Source: Poa pratensis (lineage: Eukaryota; Streptophyta; Magnoliopsida; Poales; Poaceae). Taken from it: a DNA stretch of 64,000 nt. Below are positions 44,754 to 56,500 of this stretch, in pieces. The translations under genes and the position numbers were made by a program. The stretch's first letter is position 1, and the number at the start of each line of letters is the position of its first letter. The DNA lies in the NCBI GenBank assembly GCA_947311845.1, contig CAMZMU010000089.1, positions 26,511,431 through 26,575,430 on the forward strand, in the 5' to 3' direction. The notes under the pieces were generated by a model. The model saw only the letters and a list, made by a program, of their open reading frames with translations. It was not told the origin of the DNA and made no database searches.

Positions 44754-46102
44754 TGTAATGTACCTGCACTTAAAAATTGGCAAGGTACCTGTGTATAGTG
44801 CAAACCCCTGGATCATTTCATTTGCACACACAGTTTAAGATGAATATCACAACATTGTATCAATTATTACACGAATGATCCAGACTTGGAAAAATAAATG
44901 GTTCGATACATCTTTGCATAGCTTAAAGCTAGCTTAAAACAATAAAGCAGCGGAAATAAATCTTCAATGAGTCTCCATTTCTTCATGATGCGCCACAGGC
45001 GAAAACATGTTGGTTGTAGACTCGAAACCCAAACGTAGTCCTTACTCATCGTCAGAAAATTCTGCAACAATTAATAATTTGCAACATAGTGGGTCAGATA
45101 CCATTAAAAATGGATCTAGCAAGTGACACTATGTGGACACTTAATGGAATAACTCTATAGCCTATATGCATATTTGGCTGGTGGAGTTCAAGGCTATTTT
45201 GCATAAAAGCTAATTTTGCCTAACACTTTGTAAAACATTTTCTTCAAATGTTCGAGACAATATGGCATGAAATCCATAGTCTCGTCTACCCTTGTTTACC
45301 CATCAAGTTTTACTTAGAGAAATAAGATGTTGGGAGCCTCCGTTGACATCCTTGATCAGCTGCTTGAATTATCCGTAACCGGGGATATGGCTAAGTACTT
45401 AGTTTTTAACTCTGCAGAGGTTGTGCACTTTCACCATTAGACCCAACAAACCCAAACTATCCTCAAGCACTCAAATTGTGCTAAGGAAAAGGAGAGAGTT
45501 GAGACAAGATTTTTCAGAAGCCTTTCCTCATCCCATGCCGCCTTGACCCGTTCCCATTCTAACCATCTACCACCACCTGTCAAGACGGGACGAGTCCACG
45601 CAATTTAATCCATCAAGTCAGAGCCCATATAACTAATGGTTGCACGGTAACAACTTCACTTAGACAAAACATTGGTCCCTTTAATACCCTGGGTGGCAAC
45701 CACAAGTGACCATCCCTTAGAGGTCACCCCTAAGAGATGACACTCAACCTTTCCATCATCTTTTCAAAACCAAGTCCACCCTGGTGATAAATTAACTTAG
45801 TGGAATTTAAGCTTTCAATAAAACACCTTTGCATAGCATCAATAATTCTACTATGTTATCAATAGGATTCTAGACACAACTAGTGTAAAGGAGAGTAGTT
45901 TTAGCATAGCAATACTATCCTACACATGCATATAAAGTAAGTACACTAAGTCATGCATAGAAAAATACTTAGGAAATTTATGGGGTGTGCCACTTGCCTT
46001 GGCAACAAGCAGAATAGCAACAACAGCTGCAACAATCCTCGTTTCCCTCCGGAGATTCTAACACAACAAACAATACATAATGAACAAACAAGTTTCATAA
46101 AA

Positions 46103-46595
46103 CTTCTAAGGAAAATATGTCATGCATGATGTGCAAAATATTTCTAAGGACTAGAGATGCATGCATGCCATGTCATGAAATAATTCTAAGTTAAAGCAAG
46201 ACATTCAAGAAGGTCCAAAAATGACTAAGGACCAAGGTCCTAACACTTGGTTCGAATTTTAACTAAGGACACTCATCATGTTCAAATTAATTTCTAAGGA
46301 AAGTAAACAAAATAAGAAGTGCTAAAATTTTCTAAGGAAAAAAAGTATGAAAACAATAGTTGATAAATTTTTCTAAGGACCAACATTTGTTATAGCAAGT
46401 ACTTAGAATATTTCCTAAGGAAACAACTAAGTTTTCTAGGTGCTAAAAAATTCTAAGGACAAGTTTAGCACTTTTAATGAGTTGAAATTTCTAAGGAAAA
46501 AATTCTAAGTAAAAGTGTTGTCAAAATTTTATTACCCAAAATTTTCTAAGGAAGAAATAACACTTTGGTGGGTGTGGTGAAATATTTCTAAGTTA
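46103..46595 (-). repeat. array of dispersed TTCTAAGGA motifs in the LTR (left copy)
   Basis: About a dozen close copies of (T/A)CTAAGGA spaced 20-60 bases apart (TCCTTAG on the transcribed strand). They are not tandem in the strict sense. The array lies downstream of the LTR TATA box in the direction of transcription, so it would be part of the transcribed LTR. The same array is in the other LTR at about 54887-55365. Confidence 0.75.
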
Positions 46596-47321
46596 TTTTG
46601 CATATAACATGGTCATAATGACTTTAGCTAAATTTTCTAGTCGAAAATAATGTGGAGAACAATTTTAATATTATTTACTTAATAATGCTCTGGTTGGTGC
46701 GGAGATCTTCGCGGGTCTTCGCGGGCTGAAGCGGGTGCGGACGGGTTGTGGACGGATGCGGCGACGCGGACGACGTCTTCTGGTTGGCTGGTACCGCTTC
46801 GTGGATGCAATCTAATCTCCACCGTTGGATCTGGATCTGGCGGTCCTCGACCAAGCGACCGAAAATGGGCGGCGCGACTGAACGGAACTATGCCGGTGAC
46901 CTAAAACTACGGTGGCGCCATGGCCGGAGCTTCGCCGAAATTTAATCTAGGCCTAACTACGGTTCATGGGGCGTACCGCGGCGTTCAGGGCGACGAGGCG
47001 GAGTCGATGTTGTTGATGGCGTGGTCGCGGGCGTCCTTGTCCTTCCTAGATCGATCGCCGAAGTTGGTGTGGCGGCTGGAGCTTCGGGTCGATGATGGTT
47101 TGCTCGATCTTCTGCGCGGGAAAAATACGGCGTGGTGTCAGGGAGGTGCGCACGGTCAAGGCGAAGCGAAGGGGAGGGTTGCGAGGGGCAATGCACGCAA
47201 GGGCTCACCGGAATACGGCGAGGTCGTCGACGGCAGTGGCGGCACGGCGGCGACTCGTGCGGGCAGCCTGGGGGCTCTCGTCTCGATTTGTTTGGGGCAA
47301 AAAGACGGCGGTGTCGTGGAG

Positions 47322-47329
47322 TTTATATA
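47322..47329 (-). promoter_or_regulatory. LTR TATA box (left LTR)
   Basis: On the minus strand CCCCTATATAAACTCC is a good TATA motif about 560 bp inside the LTR from its 5' edge. The same site is at 56489-56496 in the other LTR, where it would drive the element. Confidence 0.65.
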
Positions 47330-47889
47330 GGGGCAAAAACGCGTGCGATTGCGTGCGAATCAAGCCGGATTCGGTTAGGATTTGGTTAGGGTTACGTCGG
47401 TGAGGACTCCGTGTTCATCACGTTGAAAGGACGGGGATGACAAGTGGGTCCCGCACGTCAGCGAGAGGGAGAGAGAGGGGCTGGGCCGGGGTGGCATGCT
47501 ACGTGCTGCGCGGCGCGAGAGAAAGAAGATGGGCTCGGCCCAATTAGCTCGTTTCGCATTTTTCCAGAAACTGTTTTTCTTTTCTGTTTTTAAACAACTT
47601 CAAATAACTTTTGATTTATAAAACCAAATCCACTCAAACCAAATTCTATACTTTTGTAAAAACATGCCCACATGTTTAGCATGTATTGGGGATAAAATAT
47701 TCAAAACTTTATTTAAAATTTGAAATAGGTTTGAAAAGCATTTGCAGATAAAATGCAAATATTGTTTTTGAGACAATTTCTCTATATTTTTATAATTTAA
47801 AAACGATCACAATGCAAACAATGATGCAATGACATGATGCATGATGCAAATGAAAAGTTTTAAATTTTTGTGAAAATTGGGATGTTACA

Positions 47890-47905
47890 AACCTAACCCC
47901 CTTAA
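47890..47905 (-). other. polypurine tract and 3' LTR junction
   Basis: On the minus strand TTAAGGGGGTTAGGTT precedes the LTR start TGTAACATCCC. Purine-rich sequence directly before the 3' LTR primes plus-strand DNA synthesis in LTR elements. Confidence 0.75.
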
Positions 47906-50900
47906 GATGAATCTCGCCCTCGAGATTCGGTTTGGCTAGCAAATAGGTGAGGATGTTCTTCTCTAAGGTCATCTTCTCTTTCCCAAGTTGCTTCTTCCTC
48001 TGAATGGTGATTCCATTGTACTTTGCAAAATTTGATAGTCTTGGTTCTGGTAATTCTCTCTGCTGTCTCCAAAATTTTTATGGGTTTTTCCTCATAGGTG
48101 AGATCACTTTCCAGCTGAACTTCTTCTAGTGGCACTGTATCCCTCAGCGGAGTTTCTGCCATTTCAGGGTGACACTTCTTCAGCTGACTAACATGGAAAA
48201 CATTGTGAACTGCGGAAAGTGCTTCCGGTAGTTCCAATTCATAAGCCACTTCTCCTTTACGTGACAAAACTTTATAAGGTCCAATAAACCTTGGTGACAG
48301 TTTTCCTTTGATTCCAAACCTCTTCACTCCACGAAGGGGTGAGACTCTAAGATAGGCTCTATCTCCAATATCATAAGTGACTTCTCTCCGTTTGGAATCA
48401 GCATAACTTTTCTGCCTAGATTGAGCTGCCTTCAATCTGTCCTTAATCAGCCTAACCTTTTCTTCAGCTTCTTCGATTATATCAGGACCAAACAGACTTC
48501 TTTCTCCTACTCCACTCCACAAAAGTGGGGTAGTGCATTTCCTTCCATACAGTGCTTCAAATGGTGACATCTCTATGCTGGCTTGATAACTATTATTATA
48601 AGAGAACTCAGCATATGGGAGATTATCATCCCAACTAGACTTATAGTCTAATGCACATGCTCTCAGCATGTCCTCCAGGATTTGATTTACCCTTTCAGTC
48701 TGTCCATCAGTCTGGGGGTGAAAGGCTGTGCTAAACTCTAGCCTAGTTCCAAGGACTTCATGTAACTGCTTCCAGAAATGTGAAGTGAATTGAGTGCCTC
48801 TATCTGACACAATCTTCTTAGGAACTCCATGCAAACATACTATTCTCTTCATGTAAATATCTGCTAGCTTGGCACTTGTGTAAGTTGTCTTCACAGGCAC
48901 GAAATGAGCTACCTTGGTCAAACGATCAACAATAACCCAAATAGAATCATAACCAGACTTGGTTCTGGGTAGACCTGTGATGAAGTCCATCCCAATCTGA
49001 TCCCATTTCCAGTCGGGTACTGGCAAAGGTTGAAGTAACCCTGCTGGCTTCTGATGCTCGCCTTCACACGGCTACACACATCACACTTGGCAATATATTC
49101 AGCAATATCTCTTTTCAAATTGTTCCACCAAAACCTCTCCTTCACATCCATATACATCTTGGTGTTACCCGGGTGTATGGAGTAAGGTGAGTCATGGGCT
49201 TCTGAAGTATCAACTTTCTGAGATCAACATCTTCTGGAACACAAATTCGTTTCATGAACCATACTGTGCCTTCTTCATCTAGTCGAAATCCTTTGGCCTT
49301 GCCTTCACTTAAGTTTTCTTGATTTCTTCCATCACTTTGTCTTCTTCTGAGCCTCTTGATTTTGTCCATCAAAAAGGTTGCACTTCTAGAGATGCTACAA
49401 AACCTTCAGGTACTATCTCCAACCTAAGATCCTTGAATCCCTTGCATAGGTCTTCTGGCAATTCCCCTGCCGTGAGTCCGTTAACATAAGTTTTACGGCT
49501 TAAGGCATCTGCTACTACATTGGCTTTTCCTGGGTGATATTGCAAACTCAGGTCATAGTCCTTGATCAATTCCAGCCATCTCCTTTGTCGCATGTTCATT
49601 TCCTTCTGTGTGAAGAAGTATTTAAGACTTTTATGGTCTGTGAATACTTCACAACGCTTTCCATAGATAGGGCCTCCATATCTTCAGGGCATGTACTACT
49701 GCTGCTAATTCTAAGTCATGGTGGGGTAGTTGACTTCATGCTTCTTGAGCTGCCTTGAGGCATATGACACCACTTTGCCTTCTTGCATCAACACACCTCC
49801 AAGTCCTCGATGTGAAGCATCGCAATACACTTGGAAATCTTTCTCTAGGTCAGGTAAACATAGACTGGTGCTGATACTAAACGTTTCTTCAGTTCTTGAA
49901 AACTAGTTTCACATTCTTCGGTCCACACAAACTTCTTGCCCTTTTGTCAATTCTGTTAAGCCTTAGCAATTTTGGAGAAATTTTCAATGAATCTCCTATA
50001 GTATCCTGCTAGTCCCAGAAACTACGGATATCTCCCACATTCTTGGGCGACTCCCAGTTGGTTACTGCCGAAACCTTTTCAGGGTCTACTGCTATTCCAT
50101 CCTTAGACACAATGTGTCCTAGGAATCCAACTTGATCTAGCCATATAACTTGTGCTCTCTAAGCCTTTGCAAAACTTGACGTAGATGTTCCTCATGTTCC
50201 TTGTGGCTTTTGGAGTAGATCAAGATGTCATCGATGAACACAACGACAAACTTGTCTAAGAAATCCATGAACACTTTATTCATCATATTCATGAAGTATG
50301 CCGGCGCATTGGTTAAGCCAAAAGGCATAACTGTGTACTCATACAGACCGTACCGGGTGGTGAAAGCAGTCTTAGGTATGTCTAACTCCCTAACCTTCAT
50401 CTGAAAGTATCCAGATCTGAGATCAATTTTGAGAACACACAGGCTCCTTTCAATTGATCAAAGAGGTCATTGATTCTAGGAAGTGGGTATTTGTTCTTAA
50501 TGGTTACTTCATTTAAAGCTCTATAGTCCGTGACTAGCCTCTGAGTACTGTCTTTCTTCTCAACAAACAAGATTGGTGCTCCCCAAGGTGAAGAACTTGG
50601 ACGGATAAAACCTTTCTGCAACTGTTCCTCTAACTGTTTCTTGAGTTCTTTCAGTTCTCTGTCGCCATTGGGTATGGCCTCTTGGCTATTGGCCTGTGCC
50701 TGGTTTAAGCTCAATGAGAAACTCAACATCTCTATCGGGTGGCATTCCCGGTAGTTCTTCAGGAAACACATCTGGGTATTCCCTTACTATGAGCACATCA
50801 CCGAGGCTAACCCCCTTAAGAGAATTAACCTAACTTCTTCATTTCGAATTTTGACTTGAATCTGATCTTCTTCTTTTCTGGGTGGTGAGGGTGATTGCTC

Positions 50901-51190
50901 TGTTTGCACAGTCTATGATCCCCTCGAAATGAGTCATCCAATCCATTCCCAGAATGACATCTAGACCTTGGGTTTCTAGGATGATTAGGTTTGCGGGAAA
51001 CTGGTGCTTTCCAATCTCAAGGTTAAGTTGTCTACACCCAGAGTTTACTAACATCTCTCCGCCAGGAGAGCTTACTCTAATTGGTTTGCCTATGGTTTCC
51101 TCAACTAGCCCATGCTTGTTTACAAATTCTCTTGAAATGAATGAATGCGATGCTCCGGTATCAAATAAAACTAATGCTGGACAGAGTTGA
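47902..51190 (-). pseudogene. Gypsy pol (protease, RT, RNase H, integrase, chromodomain), frameshifted
   Basis: Read on the minus strand. The protease has FDTGASHSFISREFV near 51165-51120 and LDVILGMDWM near 50970. RT has [60 protein letters not shown] and the FIDDIL active site (about 50238-50221). RNase H ends with [16 protein letters not shown] (about 49530). The integrase zinc finger region has CDVCSRVK; the core has WDQIGMDFITGLPRTKSGYD, VSDRGTQFTSHFW and HPQTDGQTERVNQ (D, D, E). The last frame (49026-47902, 374 aa) is intact and ends in a chromodomain, ILETAERITRTKTIKFCKVQ with WERED. Breaks lie near 50840-50770, 50400, in 50130-49600, and at 49370, 49150 and 49030. The chromodomain may guide integration to heterochromatin. 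Confidence 0.93.
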
Positions 51191-51205
51191 TTAGGAACGT
51201 ACCAA

Positions 51206-52282
51206 TCACAGCATCAGGTTCATCAAGACTTCTTCAACATTGATGTGGTTCACATGTCCCTTGTTGAAAGGATTGGGCTTGGTAGGAGTGTCCACTCTCT
51301 TCTCAGGGCATTCATTAGCATAATGTCCCTTGTTGTTGCACTTGTAGCAGAGCACCTGGCTGAGATCTTTCTTGGGTTCAGAATTTGGGCGATGCTGTCC
51401 ATTGTTATGGTTATGTCCAGCATGTCCATTTCCCCTGTGTCCTCCATTTGATCCTCCATTGTTTCCCTTGAATCCTCCATTGTGATTGTGAGCATGGGGT
51501 TTGTGAAAGTTGCCCCCATTGTGGTTCCCATGTTTATGACCATGGTTCCCATCATGAACAAAGTGCTTCTTGAATGAGGGTTCAGAGTGGTGCTTGTTTG
51601 AATTCATCTTCCTCTTCCTGTTTTCAGCTTTCTTCATGCTATCCTCAAGGGTGATTGCCTGATCAAGAAGTGTCTGATAAGTTGGAGCATAAGCCACAGT
51701 CAAAGGTATCTTCAGCTCATCACTTAGTCCCTTGAGAAATTTAGCCTTCCTCTTTACATCTGTGTCAACGTCCTCAGGAGCATATCGAGACAAGGCATGA
51801 AAGTCATCCATGTACTCCTTAAGACTTCTGTTCCCCTGACGCAGATTGCGGAACTCTTCCTGTTTCAGATTCATAATGCCTGTGGAGATATGAGCATTAC
51901 GAAATCCTTCCTTGAATTCCTCCCAAGTCAAAGTGTCCAATGGGTGAGTAATCTGATAAGTTTCCCACCATTGGGCTGCAGGTCCTTCAAGCAGATGTGC
52001 GGTGAACCTAATTTTCTCAGCATCTTCACATTCAGCTGTCACCAGATCCTTTTGCACAGAACGCAGCCAGTCATCAGCCACAATTGGGTCAGTTGTAGTT
52101 GAGAACTTGTTTGGCCTAAGCCTAAGGAACCTGGCAAGTCTGTCCACTTGGGGAGGAGGTGGTGGTGGTGGAGGTCCATGTTGATTTGCCATGAATTGAG
52201 CCATCATGGTCATCAGCTGAGTCTGGGCCGCCATCATCTGTTGCATCATAGCTTCGTTGTTGTTGTTGTTGTTGTTGTGCAC
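51206..52282 (-). CDS. Gypsy gag polyprotein, 358 aa open frame
   Basis: Minus-strand open frame with an Asn/Gln-rich start, a run of eight Pro, then the retrotransposon gag core (PNKFSTTTDPIVADDWLRSV, FTAHLLEGPAAQWWETY, LTWEEFKEGFRNAHI and RNLRQGNRSLKEYMDDFHAL). A His/Gly/Asn-rich linker follows, then a CCHC zinc knuckle CYKCNNKGHYANEC (about 51349-51308) that binds the element RNA. The frame ends TGA-type at 51206. The family start is probably the ATG near 52294 (MPPRRAQQQQ), which lies in another frame because the (CAA)n tract at 52254-52280 has changed length. Gag proteins form the cytoplasmic particle. It is intact apart from this N-terminal shift. Confidence 0.88.
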   Translation of the reverse strand: MHNNNNNNNEAMMQQMMAAQTQLMTMMAQFMANQHGPPPPPPPPQVDRLARFLRLRPNKFSTTTDPIVADDWLRSVQKDLVTAECEDAEKIRFTAHLLEGPAAQWWETYQITHPLDTLTWEEFKEGFRNAHISTGIMNLKQEEFRNLRQGNRSLKEYMDDFHALSRYAPEDVDTDVKRKAKFLKGLSDELKIPLTVAYAPTYQTLLDQAITLEDSMKKAENRKRKMNSNKHHSEPSFKKHFVHDGNHGHKHGNHNGGNFHKPHAHNHNGGFKGNNGGSNGGHRGNGHAGHNHNNGQHRPNSEPKKDLSQVLCYKCNNKGHYANECPEKRVDTPTKPNPFNKGHVNHINVEEVLMNLML

Positions 52283-52542
52283 GACGGGGAGGCATCTGTG
52301 GTTTTAGCATAGGTGAGTAAAAGATAGACAGGTCTATGAGAAATAATTCTACCCATACAAGCATCACATAGAAAGCAATCAAACAACACATAGCAAAACT
52401 TCAACTCCAAATTTTCTCTTGTCTTCAATTCGAACTAAACATCAAAGGGTACTAGGTATTGTCCTACCACAAGTTGGTAGTTCCAAACTAAAATTCGAAA
52501 TTTTAAAATGCGTAAGGTAAAATGGTAGTCTCACTAACTATC

Positions 52543-53360
52543 CTAGTCCTCAATCATGCCTTCATCTACTTCTTCTTCAAATTCTTGGATTTCAAAGCCT
52601 TCCTGAATGAGCACGCTTCTGAGATCCTTCACTTCCTTCTCCAATTCTGAGTTTCTCTCTTGGAGTTCCTTCTTCTCAGCACGAAGTCGCTTGATCAAGT
52701 CACAATCAGCTTCAAGCTCCACATCATTGGTGGAGAGTTCTTCCTTCAAGTCCCTTATTTGCTTGTTTCTTTGCTTGACTCTCTTCTCTTGACTTATGAA
52801 TTTCTTCTCTTGGGCCTTGAACTTCTCTTCTAGCTCCTTGGTCTTCTCTTCTTGCTCTTTTATCTTCTCATCATTCACTTGGACTTGGGCGCAAAGCTCA
52901 TCATTCTTGTGGAGTTCTTCACTGGTATCAAAGTAAAGATCATGGACTAAGAGTTCCAAGCCTTGGAAATAATCGCTCACGAACTCATCTTTGCCCATGT
53001 TCTCGGTGCCATAGCAGAAGGGTGATCCTTCATCGTCACGCCTTCCAAAAGGGAAGAGTAGTGCCCCTCCAATTCCTTGGAGTAGCGTCCACAAAGGCAA
53101 GCTATCACGTGTTGCATGATGATGTCGATTCCTCTCTCCATGGAGACTCCCATTACTCTGTACTCAATGGGTGCTTCGCCTTCACGTCCTTGTTGAAACA
53201 CCCTGATTCCCCAAAGGCCTTCTCTTTTGAACTTCTTCAAGATGCATCCCTTGATCATGGGTGTAGGTAGCTTCAGGTGCTTGAGGATGTCGAACATGAT
53301 GCTGCCGAAGCGGGTCACCGGGTAGTCCTCCTCGTCAATGTACTCGAACCTCTTCGTCAT
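52543..53360 (-). pseudogene. extra ORF upstream of gag, coiled-coil protein, one frameshift
   Basis: On the minus strand it starts at ATG 53360 with MTKRFEYIDEEDYPVTRFGS and FDILKHLKLPTPMIKG, then YRVMGVSMERGIDIIMQHVI. The frame breaks near 53065 and continues as FGRRDDEGSPFCYGTENMGK, DEFVSDYFQGLELLVHDLY and a long heptad-type coiled coil (KIKEQEEKTKELEEKFKAQE to LQERNSELEKEVKDLRSVL), ending in an acidic EEEVDEGMIED at 52543. It lies between the PBS and gag on the same strand, so it would be at the start of the genomic RNA. I do not recognise a domain of known function. Similar extra ORFs occur, I believe, in long Triticeae Gypsy elements. One frameshift inactivates this copy. Confidence 0.75.
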
Positions 53361-53535
53361 CCTTTAGTTTAGGAAGAAACAAGTATGAGATAAATGCATA
53401 AGTAAAGAATTACGAGTACTTAGAAGAAAAAGCAAGAATATATCATAGAAGCTTTTATACTTAGTAAATAAATTAAGTTTTTGGCCAACTTATTTCTAAC
53501 CAAACCTAGGGTTTCGATCCTACAGGCAACACTAT

Positions 53536-53547
53536 GCTCTGATACCA
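53536..53547 (-). other. primer-binding site for initiator tRNA-Met
   Basis: On the minus strand TGGTATCAGAGC lies two bases after the 5' LTR. It matches the 3' end of plant initiator tRNA-Met, the commonest PBS in plant LTR elements. It fixes the element orientation as minus. Confidence 0.93.
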
Positions 53548-53549
53548 TC

Positions 53550-56500
53550 TGTAATGTACCTGCACTTAGAAAATGGCAAGGTACCTGTGTATAGTGCAAA
53601 CCCCTGGATCGTTTCATTTGCACACACAGTTTAAGATGAATATCACATTGTATCAATTATTACACGAATGATCCAGACTTGGAAAAATAAATGGTTCGAT
53701 ACATCTTTGCATAGCTTAAGCTAGCTTAAAACAATAAAGCAGCGGAAATAAATCTTCAATGAGCCTCCATTCTTCATGATGCGCCACAGGCGAAAACATG
53801 TTGGTTGTAGACTCGAAACCCAAACGTGACCTTACTCATCGTCAGAAAATCTGCAACAATAATAATTTGCAACAGAGTGGGTCAGATACCATTAAAAATG
53901 GATCTGGCAAGTGACACTATGTGGACACTTAATGGAATAACTCTATAGCCTATATGCATATTTGGCTGGTGGAGTTCAAGGCTATTTTGCATAAAAGCCA
54001 ATTTTGCCTAACACTTTGTAAAACATTTTCTTCAAATGTTGAGACAATATGGCATGAAATCCATAGTCTCGTCTACCCTTGTTCACCCATCAAGTTTTAC
54101 TTAGAGAAATAAGATGTTGGGAGCCTCCGTTGACATCCTTGATCAGCTGCTTGAATTGTCCGTAACCGGGGACACGGCTAAGTACTTAGTTTTTAACTCT
54201 GCAGAGGTTGTGCACTTTCACCATTAGACCCAACAAACCCAAACTATCCTCAAGCACTCAATTTGTGCTAAGGAAAAGGAGAGAGTTGAGACAAGATTTT
54301 CAGAAGCCTTTCCTCATCCCATGCCGTCTTGACCCGTTCCCATTCTAACCATCTACCACCACCTGTCAAGACGGGACGAGTCCACGCAACTTAATCCGTC
54401 AAGTCAGAGCCCATATAACTAATGGTTGCACGGTAACAACTTCACTTAGACAAAACATTGGTCCCTTTAATACCCTGGGTGGCAACCACAAGTGACCATC
54501 CCTTAGAGGTCACCCCTAAGAGATGACACTCAACCTTTCCATCATCTTTTCAAAACCAAGTCCACCCAGGTGATAAATTACTTAGTAGAATTTAAGCTTT
54601 CAATAAAACACCTTTGCATAGCATCAATAATTCTACTAAGTTATCAATAGGATTTAGACACAACTAGTGTAAAGGAGATAGTAGTTTTAGCATAACAATA
54701 CTATCCTACACATGCATATAAAGAAATACACTAAGTCATGCATAGAAAAATACTTAGGAAATTTATGGGGTGTGCCACTTGCCTTGGCAACAAGCAGAAT
54801 AGCAACAACAGCTGCAACAATCCTCGTTTCCCTCCGGAGATTCTAACACAACAAACAATACATAATGAACAAACAAGTTTCATAAAACTTCTAAGGAAAA
54901 TATGTCATGCATGATGTGCAAAATATTCTAAGGACTAGAGATGCATGCATGCCATGCCATGAAATAATTCTAAGTTAAACAAGACAATCAAGAAGGTCCA
55001 AAAATGACTAAGGACCAAGGTCCTAACACTTGGTTCGAAATTTAACTAAGGACACTCATCATGTCCAAATTAATTTCTAAGGAAAGTAAACAAAATAAGA
55101 AGTGCTAAAATTTTCTAAGGAAAAAGTATGAAACAATAGTTGATAAATTTTTCTAAGGACCAACATTTGTTATAGCAAGTACTTAGAATAATTTCTAAGG
55201 AAAAACTAAGTTTTCTAGATACTAAAAATTTCTAAGGACAAGTTTAGCACTTTAATGTGTTGAAATTTCTAAGGAAAAATTCTAAGTAAAAGTGTTGTCA
55301 AAATTTTTTACCCAAAATTTTCTAAGGAAGAAATATTTGGTGGGTGGTGAAATATTTCTAAGTTATTTTGCATATAACATGGTCATAATGACTTTAGCTA
55401 AATTTTCTAGTCGAAAATAATGTGGAGAACAATTTTAATATTATTTACATAATAAAATAACCCCTAAAAAGCAATAAACAATTATACACAAAAAAAACAT
55501 AGAAAAACACATCTACAAAAATAATAGAAAAATCCTACGGCCATTACTTAAACATACAAAACCATAGCAAAAGAAAATACTTTAAATCTATTTTTAAACT
55601 TAAAATATAGCCAGAATATCAATTAAACCACTTTTAAAATTATCTAAAATAATTTCGTCAAAACCTCAAATTAAACGTACATAAAGTTTCTACACATTAT
55701 AAGCTTTCCAAAAATATAAATTTCATAAATTTTGGATAAAGGACTAAAAATTAATAACGAATCTAAATCCAGGGATCTATCCGTGATGCGCAGGGACTAA
55801 ACGTAAAGAAAACTGAAAAGATCTTCGCGCTGGAGTCCTCTGTTGACGTGGCATGCTCTGGTTGGTGCGGAGATCTTCGCGGGTCTTCGCGGGCTGAAGC
55901 GGGTGCGGACGGGTTGCGGACGGATGCGGCGACGCGGACGACGTCTTCTGGTTGGCTGGTACCGCTTCGTGGATGCAATCTAATCTCCACCGTTGGATCT
56001 GGATCTGGCGGTCCTCGACCAAGCGACCGAAAATGGGCGGCGCGACTAAACGGAACTATGCCGGTGACCTAAAACTACGGTGGCGCCATGGCCGAGCTTC
56101 GCCGAAATTTAATCTAGGCCTAACTACGGTTCATGGGGCGTACCGCAGCGTTCAGGGCGACGAGGCGGAGTCGATGTTGTTGATGGCGTGGTCGCGGGCG
56201 TCCTTCTCCTTCCTAGATCGATCGCCGAAGTTGGTGTGGCGGCTGGAGCTTCGGGTCGATGATGGTTTGCTCGATCTTCTGCGCGAGAAAAATACGGCGT
56301 GGTGTCAGGGAGGTGCGCACGGTCAAGGCGAAGCGAAGGGGAGGGTTGCGAGGGGCAATGCACGCAAGGGCTCACCGGAATACGGCGAGGTCGTCGACGG
56401 CAGTGGCGGCACGGCGGCGACTCGTGCGGGCAGCCTGGGGGCTCTCGTCTCGATTTGTTTGGGGCAAAAAGACGGCGGTGTCGTGGAGTTTATATAGGGA

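Larger units (their letters stand above)
44754..47889 (-). repeat. left-hand (3') LTR of the chromodomain Gypsy element, with ~400-bp deletion
   Basis: 3136 bp, TGTAATG to GATGTTACA, the 3' LTR of the minus-strand element. Compared with the other LTR it lacks about 400 bp (partner sequence from about 55455 to 55853), the break lying at about 46690 (TTAATAA|TGCTCTGG). The remaining parts are very similar, with scattered substitutions and one-base indels in A/T runs. The GC-rich part (46700-47400) has long frames repeated in both LTRs; these are not genes. Confidence 0.95.

Noticed and set aside
46920..47330. 136-aa frame repeated at 55952-56497 as 181 aa
   Set aside because: Both lie in the GC-rich part of the LTRs and are duplicated only because LTRs are; rival frames exist on both strands and no domain is seen.
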